A stretch of 49,506 nucleotides of DNA, taken from contig NZ_VMNX01000042.1 in NCBI RefSeq assembly GCF_009377235.1, positions 1-49,506 on the forward strand, written 5' to 3'. The DNA is from Streptomyces acidicola (GTDB taxonomy: Bacteria; Actinomycetota; Actinomycetes; Streptomycetales; Streptomycetaceae). The position numbers were made by a program, and so were the translations under genes. The notes under the pieces are model-generated. The model was not told where the DNA came from. It saw nothing but the letters and a program-made list of their open reading frames with translations, and did no database searches. Below, in pieces: positions 1-7,922 of this stretch (positions are counted from its first letter, which is position 1; each line of letters begins with the position of its first letter).

Positions 1-83
1 CCAGACACCCCTAGGCCCCGCCCCTCGCGGCGGCGGTAGGCTTCGCCGAGGGGGACCGGATCCGCTACGGAGGGGCTGTACAC

Positions 84-857
84 GTGTACCTGCGCGACAA
101 ACTGCGTGGCCTGCTGGTCAGGGTCTACGCACGCAGGGTTGAAGGCCACCTCGACCACGACCAGGTGCCCAAACACATCGGCGTGATCATGGACGGCAAC
201 CGGCGCTGGGCGAAGGCGGCCGGTTCCACCGCGGCGCAGGGGCACCGGGCCGGGGCGGACAAGATCGGTGAGTTCCTCGGCTGGTGCACCGAGACCGACG
301 TCAAGGTCGTCACCCTCTGGCTGCTTTCCACGGACAACTTCGACCGCCCGCAGGAAGAACTCGGCCCGCTTCTCGGGATCATCGAGGACGTCGTACGCTC
401 CCTCGCCGCCGACGGCCGCTGGCGTGTGCACCACGTGGGCACCCCGGACCTGCTGCCCGGGCCGATGCAGACCACCCTGAAGGAGGCCGAGGAGGCCACC
501 GCGCACGTCGACGGGATAACGGTCAACTGCGCCATCGGATACGGCGGACGTCAGGAGATCGCCGACGCCGTGCGCTCGATGCTCCTCGACGCCCAGGACA
601 AGGGCACCTCGATGGACGAACTCGCCGAGTCCGTCGACATCGACATGATCGGCCGGCACCTCTACACCGGCGACCAGCCCGACCCGGACCTCGTGATCCG
701 CACCAGCGGCGAGCAGCGCCTGTCGGGATTCATGCTGTGGCAGACCGCCCATTCGGAGTACTACTTCTGCGACGTCTTCTGGCCGGCCTTCCGCAAGGTC
801 GACTTCCTGCGTGCCGTGCGTGACTACGCCGCGCGACACCGGCGTTACGGAGGCTGA
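84..857 (+). CDS. uppS: Isoprenyl (undecaprenyl) diphosphate synthase
   Basis: This is a cis-prenyltransferase that condenses isopentenyl diphosphate units onto a short allylic primer to build the polyprenyl carrier for peptidoglycan. It is cytosolic and acts at the membrane face. The 257-aa length is normal for the family. The N-terminal signature HIGVIMDGNRRWA is present, its Asp (about residue 37) being the Mg-diphosphate ligand, and the C-terminal part keeps DLVIRTSGEQRLSGF and the final substrate-binding segment. Translation starts at GTG 84, with a GGAGGGG Shine-Dalgarno just upstream. A TAGGCT -10-like element lies at about 37-42. Identification is secure; the exact chain length of the product cannot be read from sequence. 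Confidence 0.95.
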   Translation: MYLRDKLRGLLVRVYARRVEGHLDHDQVPKHIGVIMDGNRRWAKAAGSTAAQGHRAGADKIGEFLGWCTETDVKVVTLWLLSTDNFDRPQEELGPLLGIIEDVVRSLAADGRWRVHHVGTPDLLPGPMQTTLKEAEEATAHVDGITVNCAIGYGGRQEIADAVRSMLLDAQDKGTSMDELAESVDIDMIGRHLYTGDQPDPDLVIRTSGEQRLSGFMLWQTAHSEYYFCDVFWPAFRKVDFLRAVRDYAARHRRYGG

Positions 858-1184
858 CCCTCCGCTTCCGGGGTGAGGTGCACAACGCCGCCAGCGGGGC
901 GGAAGTAACGAGGAGTTCACCGGGGCGCCGTCGTGCCATATGGCATGGCGGCGCGTGTTCGAGGGCATAAGCCAGTCAGGTCGACACCCGAACCACGGGT
1001 GTCGGATCTCAGCGGGCGGCACGGGGCCGTCCGCCCGGGAGGCCCTTTGCACCAGCCCGACCGTGTGGTCACCGCACGGACGAAGAGGCTTGAGGGCCGG
1101 TCACCGGCCTGTGCATCGCGGCCGTCGACCGGTCCAGTTCCTCTCCGTCGCTCCCCGACCTCATCCGAGGGGGTACGTCCTTCC
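858..1184. other. Non-coding leader between uppS and phoH
   Basis: These 327 bases hold no convincing gene. The phoH frame stays open far upstream, but the codons there do not look like protein. A perfect 12-bp palindrome (TGCCATATGGCA) lies at 934-945. The 9-mer ATAAGCCAG occurs in this leader (about 965) and again just after the phoH start (about 1207). An inverted repeat CACCCG/CGGGTG lies at about 985-1001. No terminator for uppS is evident, so phoH could be partly co-transcribed. Confidence 0.4.
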
Positions 1185-2510
1185 GTGGTGACCAGCACAA
1201 AGCGCCATAAGCCAGACCGGCGCACCTACGTTCTCGACACCAGCGTCCTCCTGGCCGACCCGAACGCCCTGAACCGCTTCGACGAGCACGAGGTCGTGCT
1301 CCCCATCGTCGTGGTCACAGAGCTGGAGGCCAAGCGGCACCATCCCGAGCTCGGCTACTTCGCCCGGCAGGCCCTCCGTCTGCTGGACGATTTCCGGGTG
1401 AGGCACGGCCGTCTCGATGCCCCCATCCCGATCGGGGACCTCGGCGGAACGATCCGTGTCGAGCTCAACCATTCGGACCCCAGCGTCCTGCCGACCGGCT
1501 ACCGCCTGGGGGACAATGACTCCCGCATCCTCGCGGTCGCCCGCAATCTGCAGGCCGAGGGGTACGACGTCACCGTCGTGTCGAAGGACCTCCCGCTCAG
1601 AATCAAGGCGTCCTCCGTCGGCCTCCTCGCCGAGGAGTACCGCGCGGAACTGGCCATCACGGACTCCTCCGGCTGGACCGGAATGTCCGAACTGACCCTG
1701 CCCGGCGAGCAGGTGGACATCCTCTTCGAGGAGGGGCACGCATTCGTCCCCGAGGTCGCCGAACTCCCCGTGCACACGGGCCTGACGATCCAGTCCGAGC
1801 GCGGCAAGGCGCTCGGCCGGGTGACCCCCGAGGGCAACATCCGCCTCGTGCGCGGCGATCGGGAGGCCTTCGGTATCAAGGGCCGCAGCGCCGAACAGCG
1901 GATCGCGCTCGACCTGCTGCTCGACCCGGACGTGGGCATCGTGTCGATGGGCGGCAGGGCCGGCACCGGCAAATCGGCGCTGGCGCTGTGCGCGGGCCTG
2001 GAGGCCGTGCTGGAGCGCCGTCAGCACCAGAAGGTGATGGTCTTCCGGCCGCTGTACGCGGTGGGCGGGCAGGAGCTGGGCTATCTGCCGGGCACCGAGG
2101 CCGAGAAGATGAGCCCCTGGGCGCAGGCGGTCTTCGACACGCTCTCGGCGGTCACGTCCCGCGAGGTCATCGAGGAGGTCACCGCCCGCGGGATGCTGGA
2201 GGTGCTGCCGCTCACGCACATTCGCGGCCGCTCCCTCCATGACGCGTTCGTGATCGTGGACGAGGCCCAGTCCCTGGAGCGGAACGTCCTGCTGACCGTT
2301 CTGTCCCGGATTGGAGCGAATTCGCGCGTGGTTCTCACTCATGACGTGGCCCAGCGGGACAATCTGAGGGTCGGCCGGTACGACGGAGTGGTCGCCGTCG
2401 TCGAGAAGCTGAAGGGGCATCCGCTCTTCGCCCATGTCACGCTGACCCGGTCCGAGCGGTCCCAGATCGCGGCCCTTGTGACCGAAATGCTGGAGGACGG
2501 GCAGATCTGA
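1185..2510 (+). CDS. phoH: PhoH2-type protein: PIN domain fused to PhoH ATPase
   Basis: This 441-aa protein combines an N-terminal PIN ribonuclease-like domain (signature [10 protein letters not shown], Asp about residue 18, with further acidic residues to about residue 130) and a C-terminal PhoH helicase-like ATPase. The Walker A motif [12 protein letters not shown] is near residue 256 and the Walker B motif [10 protein letters not shown] near residue 356. The architecture matches PhoH2 proteins of mycobacteria, in which the PIN part is an RNase and the PhoH part an RNA-unwinding ATPase. The start was set at GTG 1185 because a GAGGGGG ribosome site lies about 11 bases upstream and the protein-like sequence begins here. 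Its cellular substrate is unknown. Confidence 0.9.
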   Translation: MVTSTKRHKPDRRTYVLDTSVLLADPNALNRFDEHEVVLPIVVVTELEAKRHHPELGYFARQALRLLDDFRVRHGRLDAPIPIGDLGGTIRVELNHSDPSVLPTGYRLGDNDSRILAVARNLQAEGYDVTVVSKDLPLRIKASSVGLLAEEYRAELAITDSSGWTGMSELTLPGEQVDILFEEGHAFVPEVAELPVHTGLTIQSERGKALGRVTPEGNIRLVRGDREAFGIKGRSAEQRIALDLLLDPDVGIVSMGGRAGTGKSALALCAGLEAVLERRQHQKVMVFRPLYAVGGQELGYLPGTEAEKMSPWAQAVFDTLSAVTSREVIEEVTARGMLEVLPLTHIRGRSLHDAFVIVDEAQSLERNVLLTVLSRIGANSRVVLTHDVAQRDNLRVGRYDGVVAVVEKLKGHPLFAHVTLTRSERSQIAALVTEMLEDGQI

Positions 2511-2930
2511 CCGGAGTGCTCAACTTGAGGTAGTTACTCATTGGTTGGCGCCGTCCAGCAAAGGCCATGAGCCTAGCTGGGCGGCGCTCGGCATGTGCGG
2601 CTTTCCTGGATTCACCTGGGGCAAACGGTGGTGTGAGCTTTCACACGTACGGCGGAATTGCCTTGCGGTGCCGGGTTGCGGCAGAGTCTCACTCCTGTCA
2701 GGCCCCGCATACGACACACCGGTACCCCCAGCGGTACGGCACAACAAGAGCACCACGGTTAATTCCATAGCGTCGTCGTATGCCGCCCGAGTTCACCACG
2801 CGGCGCTCCCCGCAAGGGAGTTGCCCACCGGGCCCGTGCCTCCCGTGACCGTGCAGTGGGGAGGCCAGTGCCAGGGGCACGATTGCGTCCGCCAGGGTCA
2901 CCGAAGCGGGCGATGCTGGAAGGAAACCGT
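2511..2930 (+). promoter_or_regulatory. Long 5' leader of the SLT hydrolase gene
   Basis: A 420-base non-coding stretch separates phoH from the SLT hydrolase. It contains a tight perfect hairpin, GTGTGA-GCTT-TCACAC, at 2631-2646, and an A+T-richer stretch near 2524-2550. Long leaders before Streptomyces cell-wall hydrolase genes often carry a ydaO/c-di-AMP riboswitch. I looked for its conserved blocks (GGGGAACC-like and CAGCTAAC-like) and did not find them on this strand, so no riboswitch is called. Confidence 0.35.
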
Positions 2931-3632
2931 GTGAGCCGGATTTCGGTCCGGGGATTCGCAGTGGCCTCGGCCACCGCGGTCACCGCTGTCGGAAGTGTCG
3001 TCGGCGTTGCCTCGGGCAGCGTCGCTCAGACCAACGACGCCGAGGCGACAGCAAGCGACGCGACTCTCCTCTCGGACATTCCGATGGGCCAGCAGGCCCA
3101 GGTGCAGACCGCGTCCCTGGCGCAGCAGGCCGACGCACAGGCCATCGCCGCGGACGCCAGCGCCAAGAAGGACGCCGAGGAGACGGCCCGTAAGAAGGCT
3201 GCCGCGGACGCGGTCGCCAAGCAGAAGGCCGCGGAGGAGGCCGCCGCGAAGGCGGAGGCCGAGCGCAAGGCCAAGGAGGCCGCCAGCCGTTCCGCGGCCC
3301 GTGATGTCTCCTCCCTTACGGCCAGCGCGAGCAAGAGCTACTCCGTCGCCGAGGTCCAGGCGATGGCCAAGCAGGTGGTGGCCGCCGACCAGTGGACCTG
3401 CTTCAGCAACATCGTGACCCACGAGTCCACCTGGAACTACAAGGCCGTCAACCCCTCCTCGGGGGCCTACGGTCTCTTCCAGGCGCTGCCCGGCTCCAAG
3501 ATGTCGTCCGTCGGTTCCGACTGGCAGACCAACCCGGCCACCCAGATCAAGTGGGGCCTCAACTACATGGACTCCCGCTACGGCAGCCCCTGCGAGGCGT
3601 GGTCGTTCTGGCAGGCCAACAACTGGTACTGA
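2931..3632 (+). CDS. Secreted SLT-fold lytic transglycosylase/muralytic hydrolase
   Basis: This 233-aa exported protein probably cleaves peptidoglycan glycan strands. The N-terminus (VSRISVRGFAVASATAVTAV) is a basic start followed by a hydrophobic signal segment. Residues about 60-125 form an Ala/Lys/Glu-rich coiled coil. The C-terminal 85 residues are a compact transglycosylase SLT domain, with catalytic Glu in THESTWNY (about residue 164), followed by GAYGLFQALPGSKM and ending at SFWQANNWY. This matches the family of short Streptomyces hydrolases acting in germination and growth (SwlA-like, from memory). GTG 2931 is chosen because GGAAGGA precedes it and the signal peptide starts there. A strong terminator follows. 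Confidence 0.85.
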   Translation: MSRISVRGFAVASATAVTAVGSVVGVASGSVAQTNDAEATASDATLLSDIPMGQQAQVQTASLAQQADAQAIAADASAKKDAEETARKKAAADAVAKQKAAEEAAAKAEAERKAKEAASRSAARDVSSLTASASKSYSVAEVQAMAKQVVAADQWTCFSNIVTHESTWNYKAVNPSSGAYGLFQALPGSKMSSVGSDWQTNPATQIKWGLNYMDSRYGSPCEAWSFWQANNWY

Positions 3633-3682
3633 GCCGCGCTTAAGCCCTCGGGGTACAACCCGTCGGCCGCTCAACCTCCACG

Positions 3683-3711
3683 AGCCCCTCACCGTCCTTT
3701 GGTGAGGGGCT
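3683..3711 (+). terminator. Rho-independent terminator after the SLT hydrolase gene
   Basis: A perfect 11-bp stem, AGCCCCTCACC paired with GGTGAGGGGCT, encloses a 7-base loop (GTCCTTT), and a short T run follows. It lies 50 bases past the stop codon. Confidence 0.85.
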
Positions 3712-3788
3712 TTGGCCATGTACGGTCGAGGTCGACCACGCCGGGGGGAGCGGTGGTGCGGAAGAGGAGCGGGGGAAGAGGGCGGATC

Positions 3789-5174
3789 ATGTCGCGAGTG
3801 CCAGAGTGGTTCGACCGGCTCGGCGCCGGACTGACCGGCTGGGGACAGGAACTGGAGCGCCGGCGCGCGGAGGCCGAGGCCCGGGACGCCGCCGACGACC
3901 CGCTGGACACAAGGGACTTCACGAACGGCGAGTCCCCCGGGAACCCCACTGCGGCGGAGGCCCAGCCGGCCGGGTACGTCCCGGCGCCGCCCTCCTACGC
4001 ACCCGCCGTCACCGCCCGCACCCATCCCGCCGAGGCCGTTCCCTGGGGGATGCGGGTCGCGGCCGAGGCCGGGTGGCGGCTGCTCGTCCTCGCGGGCACC
4101 CTCTGGGTCCTCATGCGGGTCATCAGCGCCGTCCAACTGGTGGTGCTGGCGTTCGTCGCGGCACTCCTCATCACGGCCCTGCTGCAGCCGACGGTCTCCC
4201 GGCTGTGCCGCCTCGGTGTGCCGCGCGGCCTGGCCACGGCGCTCACCGCGATCCTCGGGTTCGTCATCATGGGCCTGATCGGATGGTTCGTGACCTGGCA
4301 GGTCATGGAGAACATCGACAACCTCTCCGACCAGATCCAGGACGGCATCGACGAGTTGCGCCGCTGGCTGCTCAACAGCCCCTTCCACGTCACCGAAGAC
4401 CAGATCAACGACATCGCCAGGAACCTGCGCGAGGCGGTCAGCTCCAACACGGACGAGATCACGTCGGCGGGCCTGGAAGGCGTGACGGTCATCGTGGAGG
4501 CCCTGACCGGCATCCTCCTGGCTATGTTCTCCACGCTCTTCCTGCTCTACGACGGTGAGCGGATCTGGCAGTGGTCCCTGAAACTGGTGCCGGAGGCTGC
4601 GCGTCCAGGGGTGGCCGGAGCGGGCCCGCGTGCCTGGCGGACGCTGACGGCCTACGTGCGCGGCACGGTGATAGTGGCCCTGATCGACGCGATCTTCATC
4701 GGCCTCGGCATCTACTTCCTCGACGTCCCGATGGCGGTCCCGCTGGCCGTCTTCATCTTCCTCTTCGCCTTCATCCCGCTGGTGGGTGCCGTGGTCTCCG
4801 GCGCGCTGGCGGTGGTCGTGGCGCTGGTGACGCAGGGTGTCTTCACCGCCGTCATGACGCTGGTGGTCGTGCTGGCCGTCCAGCAGATCGAGGGCCACAT
4901 CCTCCAGCCGTTCATCCTCGGCCGGGCGGTCCGCGTCCACCCGCTGGCGGTCGTCCTGTCCGTCGCGGCCGGCGGCATGGTCGCGGGCATCGGCGGTGCG
5001 GTGGTCGCGGTTCCACTGGCGGCGGTGACCAACACGGTCGTGGGCTATCTGCGGGCCCACTCCCGCGAGACGTCCCTCCGGTACGCGCCGCAGCCGCGGG
5101 GAGCCACGGTGGTGGGCCCGGGCCCGGCACGGGAGTCGGCGCCACCGGACGGTACGGCCGGCGGACAGAAGTGA
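3789..5174 (+). CDS. AI-2E family transporter (TqsA/PerM-like membrane protein)
   Basis: This is a 461-aa polytopic membrane protein of the AI-2E exporter superfamily (PF01594). About 100 cytoplasmic residues rich in Ala, Pro and Glu come first. Paired helices follow (GTLWVLMRVISAVQLVVLAFVAALLITALL), then a soluble helical linker with the repeated NI/QI segments, then several C-terminal helices including the family hallmark around IPLVGAVVSGALAVVVAL and QQIEGHILQPFILGRAV. In Gram-positives the substrate is unknown; exporter or Na+/H+ functions have been proposed for relatives. ATG 3789 (MSRVPEWFDRL) is preferred over upstream in-frame codons that overlap the preceding terminator. It is convergent with ahpD. 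Confidence 0.85.
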   Translation: MSRVPEWFDRLGAGLTGWGQELERRRAEAEARDAADDPLDTRDFTNGESPGNPTAAEAQPAGYVPAPPSYAPAVTARTHPAEAVPWGMRVAAEAGWRLLVLAGTLWVLMRVISAVQLVVLAFVAALLITALLQPTVSRLCRLGVPRGLATALTAILGFVIMGLIGWFVTWQVMENIDNLSDQIQDGIDELRRWLLNSPFHVTEDQINDIARNLREAVSSNTDEITSAGLEGVTVIVEALTGILLAMFSTLFLLYDGERIWQWSLKLVPEAARPGVAGAGPRAWRTLTAYVRGTVIVALIDAIFIGLGIYFLDVPMAVPLAVFIFLFAFIPLVGAVVSGALAVVVALVTQGVFTAVMTLVVVLAVQQIEGHILQPFILGRAVRVHPLAVVLSVAAGGMVAGIGGAVVAVPLAAVTNTVVGYLRAHSRETSLRYAPQPRGATVVGPGPARESAPPDGTAGGQK

Positions 5175-5186
5175 CGTTGAAGCGAA

Positions 5187-5216
5187 GGCCGCTGAGGGAC
5201 CGGCTCGTCAGCGGCC
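5187..5216. terminator. Bidirectional terminator between the AI-2E gene and ahpD
   Basis: A perfect 9-bp stem, GGCCGCTGA/TCAGCGGCC, with a 12-base loop lies in the 72-base gap between two convergent genes, so it can serve both. Confidence 0.6.
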
Positions 5217-5246
5217 CCGGCGCGTGCCCGACGCGTGGGCCGTGCG

Positions 5247-5780
5247 CTACTCGCCCAGGACCGCCTCGGCCTCCAGGGTCACCCCGATCGCCTGGACGAC
5301 CGACGCGATCCTGAAGGTCTCCTGGATGCTCTCGCGGTCGACACCGGCCTTGCGGAGTACCCGCTCGTGGGAGTCGAGGCACGCACCGCAGCCGTTGATG
5401 GCGGACACGGCCAAGGACCACAGCTCGACGTCGACCTTGCCGACACCGGGGTCGCCGAGGACGTTCGAGCGGAGCCCCGCCCGCAACGTGCCGTACTCGG
5501 GGTCCGACAGCAGATGACGCGTGCGGTGGAAGACGTTGTTCATCGTCATCGTCGCGGCGGTGGACTTGGCCGCCGTGTACGCCTCCGGCGACAAGTGCGC
5601 CTGGGCTTCCAACGCCAGCTCACGCAGGACGATCGGCGAGCGCGACGCGATCGCCGTCACCAGCACCGTGCCCCAAAGCTGCTGCGGGGTGAGGCCGGAG
5701 CCGTCGATCACCGACCCCAGGTTCAGGCGCAGGTCCCTGGCGTAGTCCGGTAGCGAGGACTTGAGGGAGTCGAGGGACAT
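5247..5780 (-). CDS. ahpD: Alkylhydroperoxidase AhpD
   Basis: This 177-aa carboxymuconolactone-decarboxylase-fold protein reduces the peroxiredoxin AhpC in the antioxidant system of actinobacteria. The redox motif [11 protein letters not shown] supplies both cysteines (CxxC) and the downstream His and Glu of the proton-relay network. Length and N-terminus ([17 protein letters not shown]) fit the family. The start at 5780 is chosen by family length; the upstream sequence GGATGG is only a weak ribosome site. In relatives ahpC lies immediately upstream, with oxyR divergent from it. Here the upstream side is a TnpB-like element instead, and neither gene is present in the window. The enzyme is probably intact, but its normal operon is disrupted. 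Confidence 0.9.
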   Translation of the reverse strand: MSLDSLKSSLPDYARDLRLNLGSVIDGSGLTPQQLWGTVLVTAIASRSPIVLRELALEAQAHLSPEAYTAAKSTAATMTMNNVFHRTRHLLSDPEYGTLRAGLRSNVLGDPGVGKVDVELWSLAVSAINGCGACLDSHERVLRKAGVDRESIQETFRIASVVQAIGVTLEAEAVLGE

Positions 5781-5847
5781 GTCGGGGCACCATCCGGTCA
5801 GCAGTACGTGCGTGCGGGACCGGCGTACGAAACGGTCCCGCATTCGG

Positions 5848-7635
5848 TCAAATGAGCACCCGAACAAAGACCCATTGGGCGCCGTACGCTTCATCTTCCG
5901 TCAGGTAACGGCAGGTAGCGAGAGTGCCGCCGTGCCGTGCTCCCCGGCTGCTAGATCTACACCGTTCCTCATCAGTGAGCAGGAGTGAGTCTTGGACTCG
6001 TGCCTGGTCACTGCGGACATCCCGAACGGTTTTGGATGTCCTGGTCGCCCGCTTTCGCTCCGTGTCCGGTGACACGGATCGTGTCCGTGGTCCGGGGATA
6101 CGGGGGCGGGTTTCCTCACGCCCTTGGCTGCCCGTTCTGGCCTGGACGGTCCGATGCCCACGCCGATCACTCCGGTCGTCGTGGGGCGGTGCCGTCCTCC
6201 CCCAGTGCCTTAAGGGCCTGGGAGGTGCCCCCAGCCGGATCGGGTACCCGAGGGCGCGCCTGCCGATCGCGATGCTCGCCGCATCGTGACGGGTGGGTTT
6301 CCTGTTGGTACTGGTGAGGGGGTTCTTCCCGTGCTGGGCACCCCATCGGGAGGTGTAGGCGGGGTCGACGGCGACGAGGGGGACGCCGAGTTCGGCCGCC
6401 ATACTGACCAGCCGGGAGCGCAGTTTGGAGGTGGGCATGCCGGAGATCAGCCTGCGGAACTTCTTCCGTCGCCCGTGCTTCTCCCGCGTTTTCTCGGTGG
6501 TGAAGTCGAGGTCTTCCACCGCGATCGCGAGACGGTGACGTTTGGCCCAGTGCAGCGGCCGGATCAACGCGTGCCGGACCTGGGCGTCACGGTGGTCGGC
6601 GCTGCCGGAAAGGTCGTAGCGAAAACGCAGCGGTTCGCCGACCGGGTTGCCGTGTTCGTCGAGGCGCCAGGCGGCCAGGTGGTCGGCGTTGGTGTCGACG
6701 CCGACCATCCCGTTCACGCGGGCGGCCTGAAGCGGCACGGCGGAGGACGGGGGGATGGTCCAGGAAGCGGTGAGGTACCAGCGTCCGCGCACGGTGTCTT
6801 CGTGGACGCGGTAGGCGACGGCCCGGTTGGCGGCCACGCGGTCGCGCCACTGCTCGCCCCGGTGCGCGAAGGCCACCCGGGCGGTGAGGACATACCGGCC
6901 GTGCGGGGCATGCGCCAGATACGCCAGCGGCGCGGGGAGCTTGATGCTCACCTCGCCGTCGGGGGTGACGCGGATGGTCTCGTTGCCGTACCGCTTGCCG
7001 GACTCCCCGTCGGCCTGCAGGAACCTACGCCCGGCCTGCCAGCGGGCGCGCCACTGTTGTTCGGTGAGCCCGGCCGTATCAAGGTGGTGGCGGGTGGTCA
7101 GCAGGTGCTTGCCGCCGCGTACCACGTGCACGGTGCTGGCCTGCCAGTCGGCCCGCGCCGCCTGCAGCCGGTCTTCCAGGACGTGTAACCGTCGGGACTT
7201 GGCATGCCACTCTCGCCGCGAGCGGTAACCGCCCGGGGCATGCTTGCTGCCCTTCTCTCCCACAGGAAGGGACAGCCGGTGCGCGACCGTGCGTACCCCC
7301 GCTTCCAGGCCCTGGATGTGAGCGAGCTGGGCACGCCGGGCCAGTCCCCACTGGTCGTGACTGGCCTTCGTGATCGACCCGGCCCACCGGGACGACGATT
7401 GCCCGGTCAGGACCCGCTTGCGATCCGCCCACCGCTCGCCGTCGTGGTCCGGCCCGGCCGCGCACCGGGCCTTCAGATCGCGGGAGGCCGACGAGCCGAG
7501 ATGGTCACCGACCAGGCGCAGCACCTTCTCGTCGTCTACGGTCAGCTGCTTGAGCCGGTCACGGATCGCGACTCCGCACGGACCGGGCACCACGAACGGC
7601 GCTGCAATCTCCCGCAGCCCGCCCACCGCCGTCAC
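5848..7635 (-). CDS. tnpB: Standalone TnpB-like (IS200/IS605 accessory) RuvC protein
   Basis: A TnpB-related protein of about 595 aa with no TnpA partner. A long N-terminal part ([20 protein letters not shown] onward) precedes a RuvC nuclease core with all three acidic positions: [12 protein letters not shown] (about 310), AIAVEDLDF (about 372) and [11 protein letters not shown] (about 450). The zinc-finger cysteines usual between the second and third RuvC motifs are missing; the segment reads [19 protein letters not shown]. This is a large, mostly uncharacterised Streptomyces subfamily. The Arg-rich tail after about residue 465 may be structured RNA and flanking DNA read in frame rather than true protein. 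The start is uncertain: GTG 7635 or GTG 7626, near GGAGG. The frame is open to 7689. Insertion here accompanies loss of ahpC. Confidence 0.75.
   Translation of the reverse strand: MTAVGGLREIAAPFVVPGPCGVAIRDRLKQLTVDDEKVLRLVGDHLGSSASRDLKARCAAGPDHDGERWADRKRVLTGQSSSRWAGSITKASHDQWGLARRAQLAHIQGLEAGVRTVAHRLSLPVGEKGSKHAPGGYRSRREWHAKSRRLHVLEDRLQAARADWQASTVHVVRGGKHLLTTRHHLDTAGLTEQQWRARWQAGRRFLQADGESGKRYGNETIRVTPDGEVSIKLPAPLAYLAHAPHGRYVLTARVAFAHRGEQWRDRVAANRAVAYRVHEDTVRGRWYLTASWTIPPSSAVPLQAARVNGMVGVDTNADHLAAWRLDEHGNPVGEPLRFRYDLSGSADHRDAQVRHALIRPLHWAKRHRLAIAVEDLDFTTEKTREKHGRRKKFRRLISGMPTSKLRSRLVSMAAELGVPLVAVDPAYTSRWGAQHGKNPLTSTNRKPTRHDAASIAIGRRALGYPIRLGAPPRPLRHWGRTAPPHDDRSDRRGHRTVQARTGSQGREETRPRIPGPRTRSVSPDTERKRATRTSKTVRDVRSDQARVQDSLLLTDEERCRSSSRGARHGGTLATCRYLTEDEAYGAQWVFVRVLI
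5974..6041 (-). ncRNA. Candidate TnpB guide-RNA scaffold (omegaRNA/reRNA-like)
   Basis: Two adjacent hairpins overlap the 3' end of the TnpB-like frame. One is a perfect 8-bp stem, GGACATCC (6015-6022) with GGATGTCC (6034-6041). The other is a compound stem, AGTGA (5974-5978) with TCACT (6008-6012), then CAGG (5980-5983) with CCTG (6003-6006), capped by GAGT/ACTC (5987-5990, 5996-5999). TnpB guide RNAs normally derive from exactly this position and end at the element boundary. The structure is seen; the function is inferred. Confidence 0.35.
6196..6225. repeat. Dispersed Streptomyces-type palindrome inside tnpB
   Basis: A hairpin-forming sequence runs from CCTCCC to GGGAGG with an inner GCCTTAAGGGC core and is followed by TGCCCCC. 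From memory, this type of G+C-rich palindrome recurs between genes in Streptomyces. Here it sits in the coding frame just after the third RuvC motif, adding about 13 residues ([13 protein letters not shown]). Confidence 0.4.
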
Positions 7636-7749
7636 CCCCCCTCCAGGCCCGCCGAACCCGTCACCGCACTCAACGACCACCACCCGCAAAGGTCACCCAT
7701 TCGACAAGAGAACTTTCGTTCCCTACGCACCGACTGCAGCCCGGACACT

Positions 7750-7856
7750 TGAACGAGCAGCAGGACGTCGTGGCCGTGGTCGTCTGCCGTAAGTCGGTGA
7801 ACGTGGGCATGCTCTTCGCCCAGGCACGGCGGGTGGTGCAGAGCCACAGTCTGTGA
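7750..7856 (+). pseudogene. Orphan 3' gene fragment beside the TnpB element
   Basis: An open plus-strand frame ending at TGA 7854-7856 reads NEQQDVVAVVVCRKSVNVGM, then continues LFAQARRVVQSHSL. It looks like the C-terminus of a real protein. It has no start of its own, and its 5' side runs into the TnpB element, while a strong terminator follows directly. I do not recognise the family. It may be what is left of a gene cut by the insertion, or a chance open frame. Confidence 0.35.
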
Positions 7857-7862
7857 GCACGC

Positions 7863-7899
7863 ACGACGGGCCCCCTCCGAAACGGAAGGGGCCCGTCGT
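7863..7899. terminator. Strong bidirectional terminator
   Basis: A long stem, ACGACGGGCCCC (7863-7874) with GGGGCCCGTCGT (7888-7899), is extended by TCCG/CGGA across one C-A mismatch, with loop AAA. It lies between the orphan 3' fragment and the convergent FtsX-like permease gene. Confidence 0.8.
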
Positions 7900-7922
7900 C
7901 GTACGGCTGGAGCCGTGTACGG

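Noticed and set aside
933..1184. N-terminal extension of PhoH by 84 residues
   Set aside because: The extra sequence is Arg/Pro/Ser-rich and unlike any PIN-PhoH N-terminus, and a good ribosome site precedes GTG 1185.
2511..2930. c-di-AMP (ydaO) riboswitch before the SLT hydrolase gene
   Set aside because: Expected from related genes, but the conserved GGGGAACC-like and CAGCTAAC-like blocks are not visible on the plus strand. A CCCCAGGTGAATCC match occurs only on the minus strand and is probably chance.
2898..5060. Long minus-strand open frame of about 720 codons opposite the SLT and AI-2E genes
   Set aside because: Its product is His/Arg/Asp/Gly-rich low-complexity sequence typical of the antisense frame of GC-rich genes; the plus-strand genes have clear domains.
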